From: Mesorhizobium sp. Root554
GTDB lineage: Bacteria > Pseudomonadota > Alphaproteobacteria > Rhizobiales > Rhizobiaceae
Assembly (NCBI RefSeq): GCF_001427025.1
Contig: NZ_LMGA01000001.1
Span: 2,553,433-2,617,432, forward strand
Direction: 5' to 3'
DNA length: 64,000 nucleotides
Within the stretch, counting starts at the first letter, position 1; the number at the start of each line of letters is the position of its first letter. The notes beneath the pieces were generated by a model, which had not been told where the DNA came from, made no database searches, and was given only the letters and a program-made list of their open reading frames with translations. The position numbers were made by a program, and so were the translations under genes. Of this stretch, positions 53,395 to 63,773 are shown in pieces.

Positions 53395-54972
53395 ATGAAC
53401 CGCGTCGCCAGGATTTCACGCCGCACCTTCCTTGCCTCCAGCACCGCCGCCGGGCTTGTCGGCGCATCGGGTCTGGCGCTTCCCTACTATTCGCGCGCCA
53501 ACACCCGGCCCGCATTCACCCATGGCGTCCAGTCCGGAGACGTCGATGCCTCTTCGGGCATGGTCTGGACCCGCGCCGATCGCCCGTCGCGGGTGATGTT
53601 CGAGGTCTCGACCACCGAAAGCTTCGCCAATGCCGAAAGGCTGGCGCCGCTCGATGCGCTTCCCGACAGCGACCTGACGGTCAAGCGTCTGCTCACCGAT
53701 CTCACCTCCGACCAGGACATCTTCTACCGCATGACGCTGGCCGACCTGAGCGACGTCAACGCCGTATCCGAACCCATCGTCGGCCGTTTCCGCACGGCGC
53801 CCGCTTCGAAGCGCTCGGTGCGTTTCGCCTGGTCGGGCGACACCGCCGGCCAGGGCTGGGGCATCGACGATGTCGGCATGAAGACCTACGCCACCATCGC
53901 GGCCCATACGCCGGATTTCTTCCTGCATTCGGGCGACACGATCTATGCCGATGGCCCGATGACGGACGAGGTCGACCTCAAGGACGGCACCAAGTGGAAG
54001 AACGCCGTCCTGATCGACGAAAAGCGCAAGGTCGCCGAAACGCTCGAAGAATATCGCGGCCAGTGGAAATACAATCTCATGGACAAGAACCTGCTGGCCA
54101 TGAACGCCCTGCTGCCGACCTTCTTCCAGTGGGATGACCATGAAGTTCTGAACAACTGGTCGAGTTCCAAAGACCTGACCGGCGACGACCGTTACACGGA
54201 GAAGTCGGTCGCCCTGCTGGCCGCACGCGCCGGCCGGGCCTTCCACGAAATGGCGCCGATCCGCTACACGCCGGCCGAGCCGGGACGCATCTACCGCAAG
54301 ATCGCCTACGGGCCGCTGGTCGATGTGTTCTTCCTCGACATGCGTTCCTATCGCGGCCCGAACGGTCCGGATATGGAAGAGACGATGACGCCGCAATCGC
54401 GTATGCTGGGCGAAGCGCAGACCAGATGGCTCAAGCGCGAGCTGGCCAATTCCAAGGCGACCTGGAAGATCATTTCCGCCGACATGCCGATCGGCCTGAT
54501 CGTCTGGAACGATGGCGCCAACGAGAAGGGCGCGGAGGCCGTCGCCAATGGCGACAACGGCGCGGCCAAGGGCCGCGAGCTCGAATTCGCCGATCTGCTG
54601 CGCTTCATCAAGAACGCCGGCATCACCAATACGGTCTGGCTGACGGCCGACGTTCACTATACGGCCGCGCATTACTACAACCCCGACAAGGCGCAGTTCC
54701 AGGACTTCAATCCGTTCTGGGAATTCGTCTCCGGTCCGATCCATTCCGGCACCTTCGGCCCGAACGACCTCGACATGACATTTGGCCCGGAGCTGAAATT
54801 CATCAAGGCGCCGACCGCCGAGCAAGGCCAGAACCTGCCGCCCTCGGCAGGGTTGCAGTTCTTCGGCCTCGTCGATGTGGACGGCCAGACGGAGCAGATG
54901 ACGGTTCGCCTGATGGATCGCGACGACAAGGAACTTTACAAGATCACGCTCGATCCTGTGCGCTCGGCTTGA
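53395..54972 (+). CDS. phoD: Alkaline phosphatase D, Tat-exported
   Basis: A 525-residue PhoD-type phosphatase/phosphodiesterase that releases phosphate from organic esters outside the inner membrane. A twin-arginine signal (SRRTFLA at residues 8-14, then a hydrophobic stretch) directs it through Tat. The PhoD metal-site motifs are FAWSGDTAG, LHSGDTIYADGP, QWDDHEVLNNW and WLTADVHYTAAH. ATG 53395 places the Tat motif at the normal position; the ATG at 53371 lies in the leader hairpin. A PHO-box-like site upstream suggests induction by phosphate limitation. Confidence 0.95.
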   Translation: MNRVARISRRTFLASSTAAGLVGASGLALPYYSRANTRPAFTHGVQSGDVDASSGMVWTRADRPSRVMFEVSTTESFANAERLAPLDALPDSDLTVKRLLTDLTSDQDIFYRMTLADLSDVNAVSEPIVGRFRTAPASKRSVRFAWSGDTAGQGWGIDDVGMKTYATIAAHTPDFFLHSGDTIYADGPMTDEVDLKDGTKWKNAVLIDEKRKVAETLEEYRGQWKYNLMDKNLLAMNALLPTFFQWDDHEVLNNWSSSKDLTGDDRYTEKSVALLAARAGRAFHEMAPIRYTPAEPGRIYRKIAYGPLVDVFFLDMRSYRGPNGPDMEETMTPQSRMLGEAQTRWLKRELANSKATWKIISADMPIGLIVWNDGANEKGAEAVANGDNGAAKGRELEFADLLRFIKNAGITNTVWLTADVHYTAAHYYNPDKAQFQDFNPFWEFVSGPIHSGTFGPNDLDMTFGPELKFIKAPTAEQGQNLPPSAGLQFFGLVDVDGQTEQMTVRLMDRDDKELYKITLDPVRSA

Positions 54973-54986
54973 AGCGAAAGCAGATG

Positions 54987-55017
54987 AGTGCGGATCGGGA
55001 ACTGCCCGATCCGCACT
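54987..55017. terminator. Strong hairpin between convergent phoD and the small exported-protein gene
   Basis: Perfect 13-bp inverted repeat: AGTGCGGATCGGG (54987-54999) and CCCGATCCGCACT (55005-55017), loop AACTG. The T-run is weak (TTCTC), so a bidirectional terminator is probable but not certain. Confidence 0.6.
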
Positions 55018-55051
55018 TCTCGCTCAAAATCGGGTGGGATGACCGGCCTGG

Positions 55052-55330
55052 TCAGTTCGGGTAGCAGGCGACCGGCACATTCGGCCAAGCGGCCCGGTCG
55101 CATCCGGCATCGCGCTGGCGTTTCTTGAAGGAAACGCTGACTGGACCGGTCACCATGGGATCGACGCCGGCCGGCGCGTCGGCGAAAAGTTCTTCCGCCG
55201 CCGAAGCCGTCAGCACGGTTTCGGATTCCAGATCGGAACGCGTGACCGAATGAGCAGTACCCGCCGCCACGACGGCTGCGAACACCGCGAGGGCCGCCAA
55301 GCCAGTATGCAATCCGGTTTTTTTCATCAT
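55052..55330 (-). CDS. Small exported protein of unknown function
   Basis: A 92-residue protein. Signal-type N-terminus (MMKKTGLHTGLAALAVFAAV, cleavage near GTAHS). The mature part has a conserved-looking cysteine pair near the end (DAGCDRAAWPNVPVACYPN), so it may be disulfide-bonded in the periplasm. No family recognised. ATG 55330 or 55327 are both possible. It faces the phoD gene across a strong hairpin. Confidence 0.7.
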   Translation of the reverse strand: MMKKTGLHTGLAALAVFAAVVAAGTAHSVTRSDLESETVLTASAAEELFADAPAGVDPMVTGPVSVSFKKRQRDAGCDRAAWPNVPVACYPN

Positions 55331-55551
55331 GGTCCGCCAAACGATCCGAGGCCGGCATGGTTCCGGCATTGGTTAACGAAATCCTGCGCATCAAGCCCTT
55401 AATATTTGGTGACCATTTTATTAAATCCGCATGAATACGGTGTCGGCGCGCCCCCTTTCGCAATTGCGAAAAACCCTGTATGAGCCGCGCAAACGAAAAA
55501 GGCAGCGACCAAATCCCGGTCCTGCTGCCGCCAACGCTTCCGAGAGACAGT

Positions 55552-57378
55552 ATGGACATCCGTAATATCGCGATCATCGCGCACGTCGACCATGGGAAAA
55601 CCACGCTGGTCGATCAGCTTCTCCGCCAGTCGGGCTCGTTCCGCGAGAACCAGCGTGTCGCCGAGCGCGCCATGGATTCCAACGATCTCGAAAAGGAACG
55701 CGGCATTACCATTCTTGCCAAGGCGACTTCGGTCGACTGGCACGGCCACCGCATCAATATCGTCGATACGCCCGGCCACGCCGATTTCGGCGGCGAGGTC
55801 GAGCGCATCCTGTCCATGGTGGATTCGGCCATCGTGCTCGTCGATGCCGCCGAGGGCCCGATGCCGCAGACCAAGTTCGTCGTCGGCAAGGCGCTCAAAG
55901 TCGGCCTGAAGCCCATCGTCGTCATCAACAAGATCGACCGCCCCGACGCCCGTCACGTCGAGGTCGTCAACGAAGTGTTCGACCTGTTCGCCGCGCTCGA
56001 CGCCAACGACGAGCAGCTCGACTTCCCCATCCTCTATGGTTCCGGCCGCGATGGCTGGGTTGCCGAAAATCCGGAAGGCCCGAAGGACAGGGGCTTGGCG
56101 CCTCTGTTCGATCTCGTGCTGAAGCACGTTCCGGCGCCGACCGTCCATCCTGGCCCGTTCCGCATGATCGGAACCCTGCTCGAAGCCAATCCGTTTCTCG
56201 GCCGCATCATCACAGGCCGTATCGAATCCGGTTCGCTGAAGTCGAACCAGCCCGTCAAGGTGCTGGCCAATGACGGCTCGGTCGTCGAGACTGGCCGCGT
56301 CTCCAAGATCCTGGCCTTCCGCGGGCTGGAACGGCAACCGATCGACGAGGCGCAAGCAGGCGACATCGTCGCCATCGCCGGCCTGTCGAAGGGCACCGTT
56401 GCCGACACATTCTGCGACCCGGCGGTGACCGAGCCGCTGCACGCGCAGCCGATCGATCCGCCGACCGTGACGATGAGCTTCATCGTCAACGACAGCCCGC
56501 TTGCCGGCACCGAGGGCGACAAGGTGACGAGCCGCGTCATCCGCGACCGCCTGTTCAAGGAAGCCGAAGGCAACGTAGCCCTCAAGATCGAGGAGGCCGA
56601 AGGCAAGGATTCTTTCTACGTGTCCGGCCGCGGCGAATTGCAGCTCGCCGTGCTGATCGAGACGATGCGCCGCGAAGGCTTCGAAATTGCCGTCTCCCGT
56701 CCGCGTGTCGTGATGCACAAGGATGAAAGCGGGCAATTGCTTGAACCGATCGAGGAAGTCGTTATCGACGTCGATGAGGAACATTCCGGCATCGTTGTGC
56801 AGAAGATGAGCGAGCGTAAGGCTGAGATGGTCGAGCTGCGCCCGTCCGGCGGCGACCGCCAGCGCATCGTCTTCCATGCCCCGACGCGCGGACTGATCGG
56901 CTATCAGTCCGAGTTGCTGACCGATACGCGCGGCACGGCGATCATGAACCGCCTGTTCCACGGCTACCAGCCATTCAAGGGCGTGATCGGCGGCCGCACC
57001 AATGGCGTGCTGCTCTCGAATGCTTCGGGCGAGGCTGTGGCCTACGCCATGTTCAACCTGGAAGATCGCGGCCCGATGATCATCGACCCGGGCGAAAAGG
57101 TCTACCAGGGCATGATCATCGGCATCCATTCGCGTGACAACGATCTGGAAGTCAACGTGCTGAAGGGCAAGCAGCTCACCAACATCCGCGCCGCCGGCAA
57201 GGATGAGGCGGTCAAGCTCACGCCGCCGATCCGCATGACCCTCGATCGCGCGCTCTCCTGGATTCAGGATGACGAGCTGATGGAAGTGACGCCCAAGACC
57301 ATCCGCCTGCGCAAGCTCTATCTCGACCCGAACGAGCGCAAGCGCTTCGAAAAGAGCAAGGTGGCCGGCGCGGCTTGA
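55552..57378 (+). CDS. typA: Ribosome-associated GTPase TypA/BipA
   Basis: A 608-residue translational GTPase that acts on the ribosome, mainly under cold or stress. The G-domain motifs are G1 AHVDHGKTT at 10-18, DTPGHADF for G3 and NKID for G4. Elongation-factor-like domains II, III and V follow, and the TypA-specific C-terminal domain contains [20 protein letters not shown]. The start ATG 55552 gives the usual [18 protein letters not shown]-terminus; an upstream in-frame ATG at 55480 is less likely. Confidence 0.96.
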   Translation: MDIRNIAIIAHVDHGKTTLVDQLLRQSGSFRENQRVAERAMDSNDLEKERGITILAKATSVDWHGHRINIVDTPGHADFGGEVERILSMVDSAIVLVDAAEGPMPQTKFVVGKALKVGLKPIVVINKIDRPDARHVEVVNEVFDLFAALDANDEQLDFPILYGSGRDGWVAENPEGPKDRGLAPLFDLVLKHVPAPTVHPGPFRMIGTLLEANPFLGRIITGRIESGSLKSNQPVKVLANDGSVVETGRVSKILAFRGLERQPIDEAQAGDIVAIAGLSKGTVADTFCDPAVTEPLHAQPIDPPTVTMSFIVNDSPLAGTEGDKVTSRVIRDRLFKEAEGNVALKIEEAEGKDSFYVSGRGELQLAVLIETMRREGFEIAVSRPRVVMHKDESGQLLEPIEEVVIDVDEEHSGIVVQKMSERKAEMVELRPSGGDRQRIVFHAPTRGLIGYQSELLTDTRGTAIMNRLFHGYQPFKGVIGGRTNGVLLSNASGEAVAYAMFNLEDRGPMIIDPGEKVYQGMIIGIHSRDNDLEVNVLKGKQLTNIRAAGKDEAVKLTPPIRMTLDRALSWIQDDELMEVTPKTIRLRKLYLDPNERKRFEKSKVAGAA

Positions 57379-57454
57379 CCGAACGCATCCGCGGGCTCTT
57401 TCGGGGAACGGTGCGCCAGCGTACTATGCTGGTGTTCAGGACCTGAGGCCCGCC

Positions 57455-58069
57455 ATGCACTTTTCTTCCCTTCTCATCTTCGCCGGCGCGCTGCTGGTCG
57501 CAGCAGGCTCGCCCGGCCCATCCATCGCTGCGCTGGTCGCGCGCGTGATCTCCAAGGGTTTTCGCGACGTCTTTCCCTTCCTGCTCGCCATGTGGATCGG
57601 CGAAGGCATCTGGCTGTCCTTCGCCGTGTTCGGCCTGGCAATGGTCGCCCAGACCTTTCATGCCGCCTTCGTTGTCGTAAAGTGGCTGGGCGTCGCCTAT
57701 CTCGCCTATCTCGCCTGGAAGATGTGGACCGCGCCGGTCGATGCAAAAGCTGGAGAGATGCCGAGCGAGGATTCGCCGGCCAGGCTTTTCCTGGCCGGCA
57801 TGGCGGTTACGCTCGGCAACCCCAAGATCATGATGTTTTACCTGGCGCTTCTGCCGACGATCATCGATCTGGCCTCGGTCACCGTCGTCGGCTGGCTGGA
57901 ACTCACGCTGACCATGGCAATCGTGCTGATCGCCATCGATCTTACCTGGGGTCTGGCGGCGGCGCAGGCCCGCCGGCTGCTCAGGAGCCCACGCGCCATG
58001 CGGATCGCCAACCGTATCAGCGCCGGCACCATGGCGGGCGCTGCGGCGGCGATCGCCGCACGGAGCTGA
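57455..58069 (+). CDS. LysE/RhtB-family amino-acid exporter
   Basis: A 204-residue inner-membrane protein with about six helices and the LysE N-terminal pattern (GALLVAAGSPGPSIAALVARVI, then a GFR segment) plus GMAVTLGNPKIMMFYLALLP in the middle. It probably exports an amino acid or homoserine lactone; the substrate is unknown. It follows typA by 76 bases in the same direction and converges with the AhpD-like gene. Confidence 0.9.
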   Translation: MHFSSLLIFAGALLVAAGSPGPSIAALVARVISKGFRDVFPFLLAMWIGEGIWLSFAVFGLAMVAQTFHAAFVVVKWLGVAYLAYLAWKMWTAPVDAKAGEMPSEDSPARLFLAGMAVTLGNPKIMMFYLALLPTIIDLASVTVVGWLELTLTMAIVLIAIDLTWGLAAAQARRLLRSPRAMRIANRISAGTMAGAAAAIAARS

Positions 58070-58096
58070 TTTCGCACGCCGAGCCGGCGGCTGAAG

Positions 58097-58660
58097 CTAA
58101 CGCGCCATGGCGTGATAGTCGTCGTTCGGCCGCATATCGACGGCTGCCGCCACCCGGTTCGACATGTTGAAGAACGCGGCGGTCGAAGCAATGTCCCAGA
58201 TATCGCGGTCCGAGAAGCCGGCCTTGCGCAGCGCGGCTCGGTCTGCTTCGACGATCTTGGCTGGCTCTTCCGTAAGCTTCACCGCGAATTCAAGCATGGC
58301 GTTTTGCCGGTCGGACAGATCGGCTGCCCGGAAGTTCATCACCATCATCTCGCCCAGCGACGGATCGCCGGACAATTGCCGCACCGCCGCGCCATGCGCG
58401 GTCAGGCAGTAATAGCAATGATTGATCGACGAAACGGCGACCGCGATCATCTCGCGTTCCAGCTTGCTGAGCCCTGATTCGCCCAGCATCAGATCATTGT
58501 ACATGTCGGTAAACGCGCGTAGCTTCTTGTCGTCGAACGCATAGGCCATCAGCACGTTGGGCACGAGACCGAGCTTTTCTTCGCATTTGGCGAAATACGC
58601 CTTGGTCGCCTCGCTCAGCTCGATTTTTCCCAACTCGAGGGCAGTTACCGTCTTGGCCAT
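58097..58660 (-). CDS. Peroxidase-related AhpD-like protein (carboxymuconolactone decarboxylase family)
   Basis: A 187-residue helical protein. The AhpD-type CYYC thiol pair (NHCYYCLTAHG) near residue 82 and the REMIAVAVSSIN helix before it identify the alkylhydroperoxidase/CMD family. The closest type is the peroxidase-related enzymes of about 190 residues. It would reduce hydroperoxides in the cytoplasm using the CxxC pair. The ATG 58660 is preceded by AGGAGA; the longer start at 58696 is less likely. Confidence 0.9.
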   Translation of the reverse strand: MAKTVTALELGKIELSEATKAYFAKCEEKLGLVPNVLMAYAFDDKKLRAFTDMYNDLMLGESGLSKLEREMIAVAVSSINHCYYCLTAHGAAVRQLSGDPSLGEMMVMNFRAADLSDRQNAMLEFAVKLTEEPAKIVEADRAALRKAGFSDRDIWDIASTAAFFNMSNRVAAAVDMRPNDDYHAMAR

Positions 58661-58820
58661 CGCTTTCTCCTCATCTTTCGGTGGCATCCGTTCCAATTTA
58701 ATCGTTATTTTTGTTATCCAGCCGTCAAACCTTTGTCGCTAAATTCGGTTCACATGGTAATATCGTCGCAAAATTGCGCCGCGTCGCAAAAAGTATATGA
58801 CGGGAGGAAAGTTCGTCACC

Positions 58821-61800
58821 ATGGCCAGCCTGAAGTCCGTTGCCAAAACGAAAATGGCAGCATCCGATAAAGCCAATATGAAAAGACAGTCGGTAAAATC
58901 GGCCTCGGGGGGCTCCCTCGCCGAATATCTTCTCAGCCGGGCGCCGGCGGAAGATGTCGCGGCCTACGATGCAGCCGATCTCGAGCGCGCCGCCGATCTC
59001 GCCGGACAGGCCGTTTCCCGGCACAAGAGAGGCCAGAGCGTTATCGCTGTTGAGGCCGATTCGGGCGTGAACCGGCAGGGCCGGCCGGTGACCGTCGTCA
59101 CTGTCGTCAATGACAACATGCCCTTCCTCTTCGATTCCATTCTGGGCGAGATCACCGACAGCGCCGGCGAACCGACCCTGGTGGCGCACCCGGTCATCCT
59201 CGTCCGGCATGGAAAATCCGGCGTCGATGAAATCCTCGGCGAGGCCGGCAACAACAAGGACGAAGCCTCCCACGACAGGCTGAGCGTCGTCCACGCCCAT
59301 ATTCCTCGATTGACCGAGGAGCAGGCGGCCGACCTGGCGGACCGGCTCGAAAAGGTGCTGAACCAGGTCCGTTACGCGGTCGCCGACTGGAAACCCATGC
59401 TGGCCAGGATCGACCAGGCGATCTCCGAATTCCGCCATGCTCCCGTCCCTCTGGAAAAGAAGAACGTCGCCGAGGCCATCGCCTTTCTGGAATGGCTGCG
59501 CGACGACAACTTCACCTTCCTCGGCATGCGCGAGTTCAAATATATCGGCGGCGAGACCAGCGGCACGCTGGAGCGCGCTGAAACGCCTGGTCTTGGGATT
59601 CTGTCCGATCCAGACATTCTGGTGCTGCGGCGCGGCACCGAAGCCGTGACGACAACGCCGGAGATCCGCGCCTTCCTGCATGGTCCGGAAGCCCTGATCG
59701 TCACCAAGGCCAACGCCAAATCGTCGGTCCATCGGCGCATTTATCTCGATTACATCGGCGTCAAGACGTACACGGAGAAAGGCGCCTTGTCCGGTGAGTT
59801 GCGCATCGTCGGCCTGTTCACCTCGACCGCCTACACACGCTCGGTCCTGAAGATCCCCTATCTGCGCTCGAAAGCGGAGACGGTGATCGCCAAATCCGGC
59901 CTCAATCCGGCCGACCATTCCGGCAAGGCGCTGATCAACGTGCTGGAAAGCTATCCGCGCGACGAGTTGTTCCAGGTACCGGTCCCGGTGCTGCGCAAAC
60001 ACGCCGAAGCCATTCTCGGCCTGGTCGAGCGTCCGCGTGTCCGCGCCTTGGTGCGCGTCGATCAGTTCGACCGGTTCGTGTCCGTCCTCGTCTTCGTACC
60101 GCGCGACCGCTACGACAGCGCCGTGCGTGAAAAGGTCGGCATTTATCTGAAGACCGTCTTCGAGGGGCGCGTCTCCGCCTACTATCCCGCCTTCCCGGAA
60201 GGCGGCCTGGCGCGCGTTCATTTCATCATTGGACGCTCCGGCGGCAAGACCCCCAAGGTCGAGCAATCGACAATCGAGAAAGCTGTCCGCGATATCGTGC
60301 GCACCTGGGACGATTCGCTGGCCGAGGCGGAGGACGCCAACGGCGCGAACGCCGAGGCGCGGGCGATCGCCGCGCGCTTCCCGCAAGGATACCGCGACAA
60401 TTTCACCGCCGCCGAAGCCCTGATCGATGCCGGCCGCATCGCTCAGCTCAGTGCCGAGAACACCATCGCCATCGACTACTACCGCCATGCCGACCAGCAG
60501 CCGCAGCAGGCGGCCCTCAAGATTTATCATTATGGCTGCCCGGTCGCGCTGTCGCGGCGTGTGCCGGTGCTGGAAAACATCGGCTTCCGCGTCATCAGCG
60601 AACGCACCTTCGAGATCGGCGAGGATGGCTCCGAAAAGATCTTCGTCCATGACATGGAGCTGGAAAACGCCTACGGGCAGCCGATCGATCTGACAGATGG
60701 CGGACGTCTGTTCGAGGATGCTTTCCTCGCCGTCTGGCGCGGCGATGCCGACAATGACGGCTACAATGGCCTTGCCCAGACAGCCGGTCTATGGTCCAGC
60801 GAAATCATGGTGCTGCGCGCCTATGGGCGCTATCTGCAGCAGGCCGGCATTCCGCAAAGCCAGGATTTCATCGCCGCCGCGCTGAATCGTTACCCCGACA
60901 TCGCGCGCGGGCTTCATGCCCTGTTCGTGGCCCGCTTCGGGCCGGGTGCCGAGGGCGAAGGCGCCGTCACCGCCAAGCATCTGAGGGCCAAGATCAAGGA
61001 CGCGCTGGAAGACGTCCCCAACATTGACGACGACACCATCATCCGCCGATATCTCAATCTGATCGAAGCTTCGCTCAGGACCAATCATTTCGTCGACGGC
61101 AAGAAGGAGCGCGGCCAGTCGCTGGCGATCAAGCTTGACTCACGGTCTGTCGAGGGTTTGCCGGAGCCACGGCCATGGCGTGAGATTTTCGTCTATGGCT
61201 CCGAGGTCGAGGGCGTCCACCTGCGCTTCGGCCCGGTGGCGCGCGGCGGCCTGCGCTGGTCGGACCGCGCCCAGGACTATCGCACGGAAGTCCTTGGGCT
61301 GGTCAAGGCGCAGCAGGTCAAGAATGCCGTCATCGTGCCGGTCGGCGCCAAGGGCGGATTTTATCCCAAGCTCCTGCCGGTTGGCGGCAGCCGTGACGAG
61401 GTTTTCGAAGCCGGTCGGTCGGCTTATGTGAACTTTGTCTCAAGCCTGCTTTCCATCACCGACAACATCGGCGTCGACCATATCATCCCGCCCGAAGGCG
61501 TGGTGCGGCTCGATCAGGACGATCCCTATTTCGTCGTCGCCGCCGACAAGGGTACGGCCACCTTCTCCGACACCGCCAACGCCATCAGCCAGGCGCACGA
61601 CTTCTGGCTCGATGACGCCTTCGCCTCCGGCGGCTCGGCCGGCTACGACCACAAGAAGATGGGCATCACCGCCAAGGGGGCCTGGGAGGCGGTCAAGCGG
61701 CACTTCCGCGAGATGAACCGCGACATCCAGACCTCGCCCTTCACCTGCGTCGGCGTCGGCGACATGTCAGGCGACGTCTTCGGCAACGGCATGATGCTGT

Positions 61801-63629
61801 CCGACCAGACATTGCTCATAGCCGCCTTCGACCACCGCGACATCTTCATCGACCCGAAGCCCGACCCGGCCGCCACCATGGCCGAGCGCAAGCGGCTGTT
61901 CGACCTGCCGCGCTCGAGCTGGCAGGACTATGACAAGTCGAAGCTCTCGGAAGGCGGCATCATCGTCTCGCGCGCGCAGAAATCGATCACGCTTTCGACC
62001 GCCGCGGCTGAAGCCATCGGCCTGGGCAAGACCGTCGCCACGCCGGTCGAGATCATGAGCGCCATCCTCAAGGCGCCGGTCGACCTTCTGTGGTTCGGCG
62101 GCATCGGCACCTATGTGAAGGCATCCGCCGAAACGAACCAGGACGCCGGCGACCGCGCCAACGACGCCATCCGCGTCAATGCCGTGGAAGTCGGCGCCAA
62201 GGTGATCGGCGAAGGCGCCAACCTTGGCGTTACCCAGCGCGCCCGCATCGAGTTCGGCCTTGCCGGCGGCCGTTGCAATTCCGACGCCATCGACAATTCA
62301 GGCGGCGTCAATTGCTCCGACGTCGAGGTCAACATCAAGATTGCGCTGGCTTCCGCCATGCGCAAGGGCGATCTCACCCGGCCCGCCCGCAACAAGCTCC
62401 TCGCCGACATGACCGACGAGGTCAGCCGGCTTGTGCTTGCCAACAATTACGAGCAGACGCTGGCCCTGTCGGTCGTGCGCAAGCGCGGCCTTGCCGATCT
62501 CGCCCATCAGGGCCGGTTCATGGCTGCGCTGGAAACGCGCGGCCTGCTCGACCGCAGCGTCGAGAACCTGCCGTCCGCCACCGTCCTGGCCGAGCGTGAA
62601 ACGCGCGGCGAGCCTTTGACGCGGGCCGAACTCGGCGTCCTCCTCGCCTACGCCAAGATCGTTCTCTTCTCCGATATCGTCGCCTCCGACGTGCCGGACG
62701 ATCCGCATTTCGACCGCGACCTGATGGGATATTTCCCCAACCGGATGGCGAAGAAATTCTCTGGCGAAATCCACGGCCACCGGCTGCGGCGCGAGATCAT
62801 CGCTCGCGTCGTCGCCAACGATCTGGTCAATCGCGGCGGCCCGTCCTTCGTCAACCGGCTGCAGGAGACGACCGGCGGCACGGCTGCCGACGTGGTGCGG
62901 ACCTTCGCCCTCATCCGCGACGGCTTCGCGCTGCCGGAGCTTTATGCGGAGATCGATGCGCTCGACAACAAGATCGACGGTCAGGTCCAGCTCGACCTCT
63001 ACCAGATCGTCGGTCGCCTCATCTATATGACCAGCAGTTGGCATCTCAAGAACGATGTCAGCACCGCGCCGCTCGGCGAGCGCATCGTTGCCCTGGTCGA
63101 GGCCCGCAAGGCGCTCGAACCCAAGCTGATGTCGCTGTTGCCACCCTTCTCCCGCGAGCGGATCGAGGCGCGCCGAGAGGAACTGTTCAAGGCCGGCGCT
63201 CCTGAAAAGCTGGCCCAGCGTCTGGCGTTGACCGACGTTGCCCAGCTTGTGCCCGACATCGCGCTGGCGGCCCGCCAGTCGAATGCCGATATCGTTTCGG
63301 CAGCGAAATCGTTCTTCGCCGTAAGCGAGGCGTTCCGCATTCCGCGCATCGAGGAAGCGGCCCGCTCCATCACCCCATCCGACTACTACGACCAGCTTGC
63401 GCTGGCGCGCGCCACCGACACCATCGGCGCCGCGCGCCGTGGCATGACCGTGGCGGCTCTGACAGGGTATGGCAAAACGCCGGACCCCGTCGCAGCATGG
63501 CTGGAGGCGGGTGGCGAACGCATTGCGCGCATACTGGAGCGGCTTCAGGCCTTGACCGAAGGCGGCGACATCACCGTGTCTCGGCTCTCGGTTGCATCGG
63601 GGCTGATGAGCGACCTGACAGCGGTGTGA
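58821..63629 (+). CDS. NAD-specific glutamate dehydrogenase, large type
   Basis: A 1,602-residue enzyme of the approximately 180-kDa NAD-GDH class, which oxidises glutamate to 2-oxoglutarate and ammonia. Long N-terminal ACT-like regulatory segments precede the catalytic part (about 720-1220): FGPVARGGLRWSDRAQDYRT, VPVGAKGGFYPK with the substrate-binding lysine, the NAD-binding VGVGDMSGDVFGNGMMLS, then LLWFGGIGTYVKA and EGANLGVTQRARIEFGLAGG. The C-terminal 350 residues are helical. ATG 58821 is preferred, though ATG 58797 is in frame and also possible. Confidence 0.95.
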   Translation: MASLKSVAKTKMAASDKANMKRQSVKSASGGSLAEYLLSRAPAEDVAAYDAADLERAADLAGQAVSRHKRGQSVIAVEADSGVNRQGRPVTVVTVVNDNMPFLFDSILGEITDSAGEPTLVAHPVILVRHGKSGVDEILGEAGNNKDEASHDRLSVVHAHIPRLTEEQAADLADRLEKVLNQVRYAVADWKPMLARIDQAISEFRHAPVPLEKKNVAEAIAFLEWLRDDNFTFLGMREFKYIGGETSGTLERAETPGLGILSDPDILVLRRGTEAVTTTPEIRAFLHGPEALIVTKANAKSSVHRRIYLDYIGVKTYTEKGALSGELRIVGLFTSTAYTRSVLKIPYLRSKAETVIAKSGLNPADHSGKALINVLESYPRDELFQVPVPVLRKHAEAILGLVERPRVRALVRVDQFDRFVSVLVFVPRDRYDSAVREKVGIYLKTVFEGRVSAYYPAFPEGGLARVHFIIGRSGGKTPKVEQSTIEKAVRDIVRTWDDSLAEAEDANGANAEARAIAARFPQGYRDNFTAAEALIDAGRIAQLSAENTIAIDYYRHADQQPQQAALKIYHYGCPVALSRRVPVLENIGFRVISERTFEIGEDGSEKIFVHDMELENAYGQPIDLTDGGRLFEDAFLAVWRGDADNDGYNGLAQTAGLWSSEIMVLRAYGRYLQQAGIPQSQDFIAAALNRYPDIARGLHALFVARFGPGAEGEGAVTAKHLRAKIKDALEDVPNIDDDTIIRRYLNLIEASLRTNHFVDGKKERGQSLAIKLDSRSVEGLPEPRPWREIFVYGSEVEGVHLRFGPVARGGLRWSDRAQDYRTEVLGLVKAQQVKNAVIVPVGAKGGFYPKLLPVGGSRDEVFEAGRSAYVNFVSSLLSITDNIGVDHIIPPEGVVRLDQDDPYFVVAADKGTATFSDTANAISQAHDFWLDDAFASGGSAGYDHKKMGITAKGAWEAVKRHFREMNRDIQTSPFTCVGVGDMSGDVFGNGMMLSDQTLLIAAFDHRDIFIDPKPDPAATMAERKRLFDLPRSSWQDYDKSKLSEGGIIVSRAQKSITLSTAAAEAIGLGKTVATPVEIMSAILKAPVDLLWFGGIGTYVKASAETNQDAGDRANDAIRVNAVEVGAKVIGEGANLGVTQRARIEFGLAGGRCNSDAIDNSGGVNCSDVEVNIKIALASAMRKGDLTRPARNKLLADMTDEVSRLVLANNYEQTLALSVVRKRGLADLAHQGRFMAALETRGLLDRSVENLPSATVLAERETRGEPLTRAELGVLLAYAKIVLFSDIVASDVPDDPHFDRDLMGYFPNRMAKKFSGEIHGHRLRREIIARVVANDLVNRGGPSFVNRLQETTGGTAADVVRTFALIRDGFALPELYAEIDALDNKIDGQVQLDLYQIVGRLIYMTSSWHLKNDVSTAPLGERIVALVEARKALEPKLMSLLPPFSRERIEARREELFKAGAPEKLAQRLALTDVAQLVPDIALAARQSNADIVSAAKSFFAVSEAFRIPRIEEAARSITPSDYYDQLALARATDTIGAARRGMTVAALTGYGKTPDPVAAWLEAGGERIARILERLQALTEGGDITVSRLSVASGLMSDLTAV

Positions 63630-63663
63630 GTGCGTGTAAGCCGCAGCGGCAGCGTTGAATCTT

Positions 63664-63687
63664 GCCTTCCCCCTTGCGGGAGAAGGC
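63664..63687. repeat. Intergenic palindromic element
   Basis: GCCTTC-C-CCC-TTGC-GGG-A-GAAGGC forms a stem with one mismatch between the dehydrogenase and the last gene. CTTCCCCCTTGCGGGAGAAG resembles short palindromic repeats common between genes in rhizobia; only one copy is present here. No T-run follows. Confidence 0.5.
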
Positions 63688-63773
63688 AGAAGCGCCACGG
63701 CTCCCACAACAAATAATCCGTCCACGTCCGCAAAACCGCATCCATACTTTGCCCACCCGAAGCGGAGGACAGG

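Noticed and set aside
53416..54825. A 469-codon antisense frame opposite phoD
   Set aside because: Shadow of a well-supported gene; no start signal or motif.
55399..57129. A 576-codon antisense frame opposite typA
   Set aside because: Complementary to highly conserved GTPase codons; not credible as a gene.
58725..60650. A 641-codon antisense frame opposite the glutamate dehydrogenase
   Set aside because: Composition is that of a reversed coding strand; no family pattern, and the sense gene is certain.
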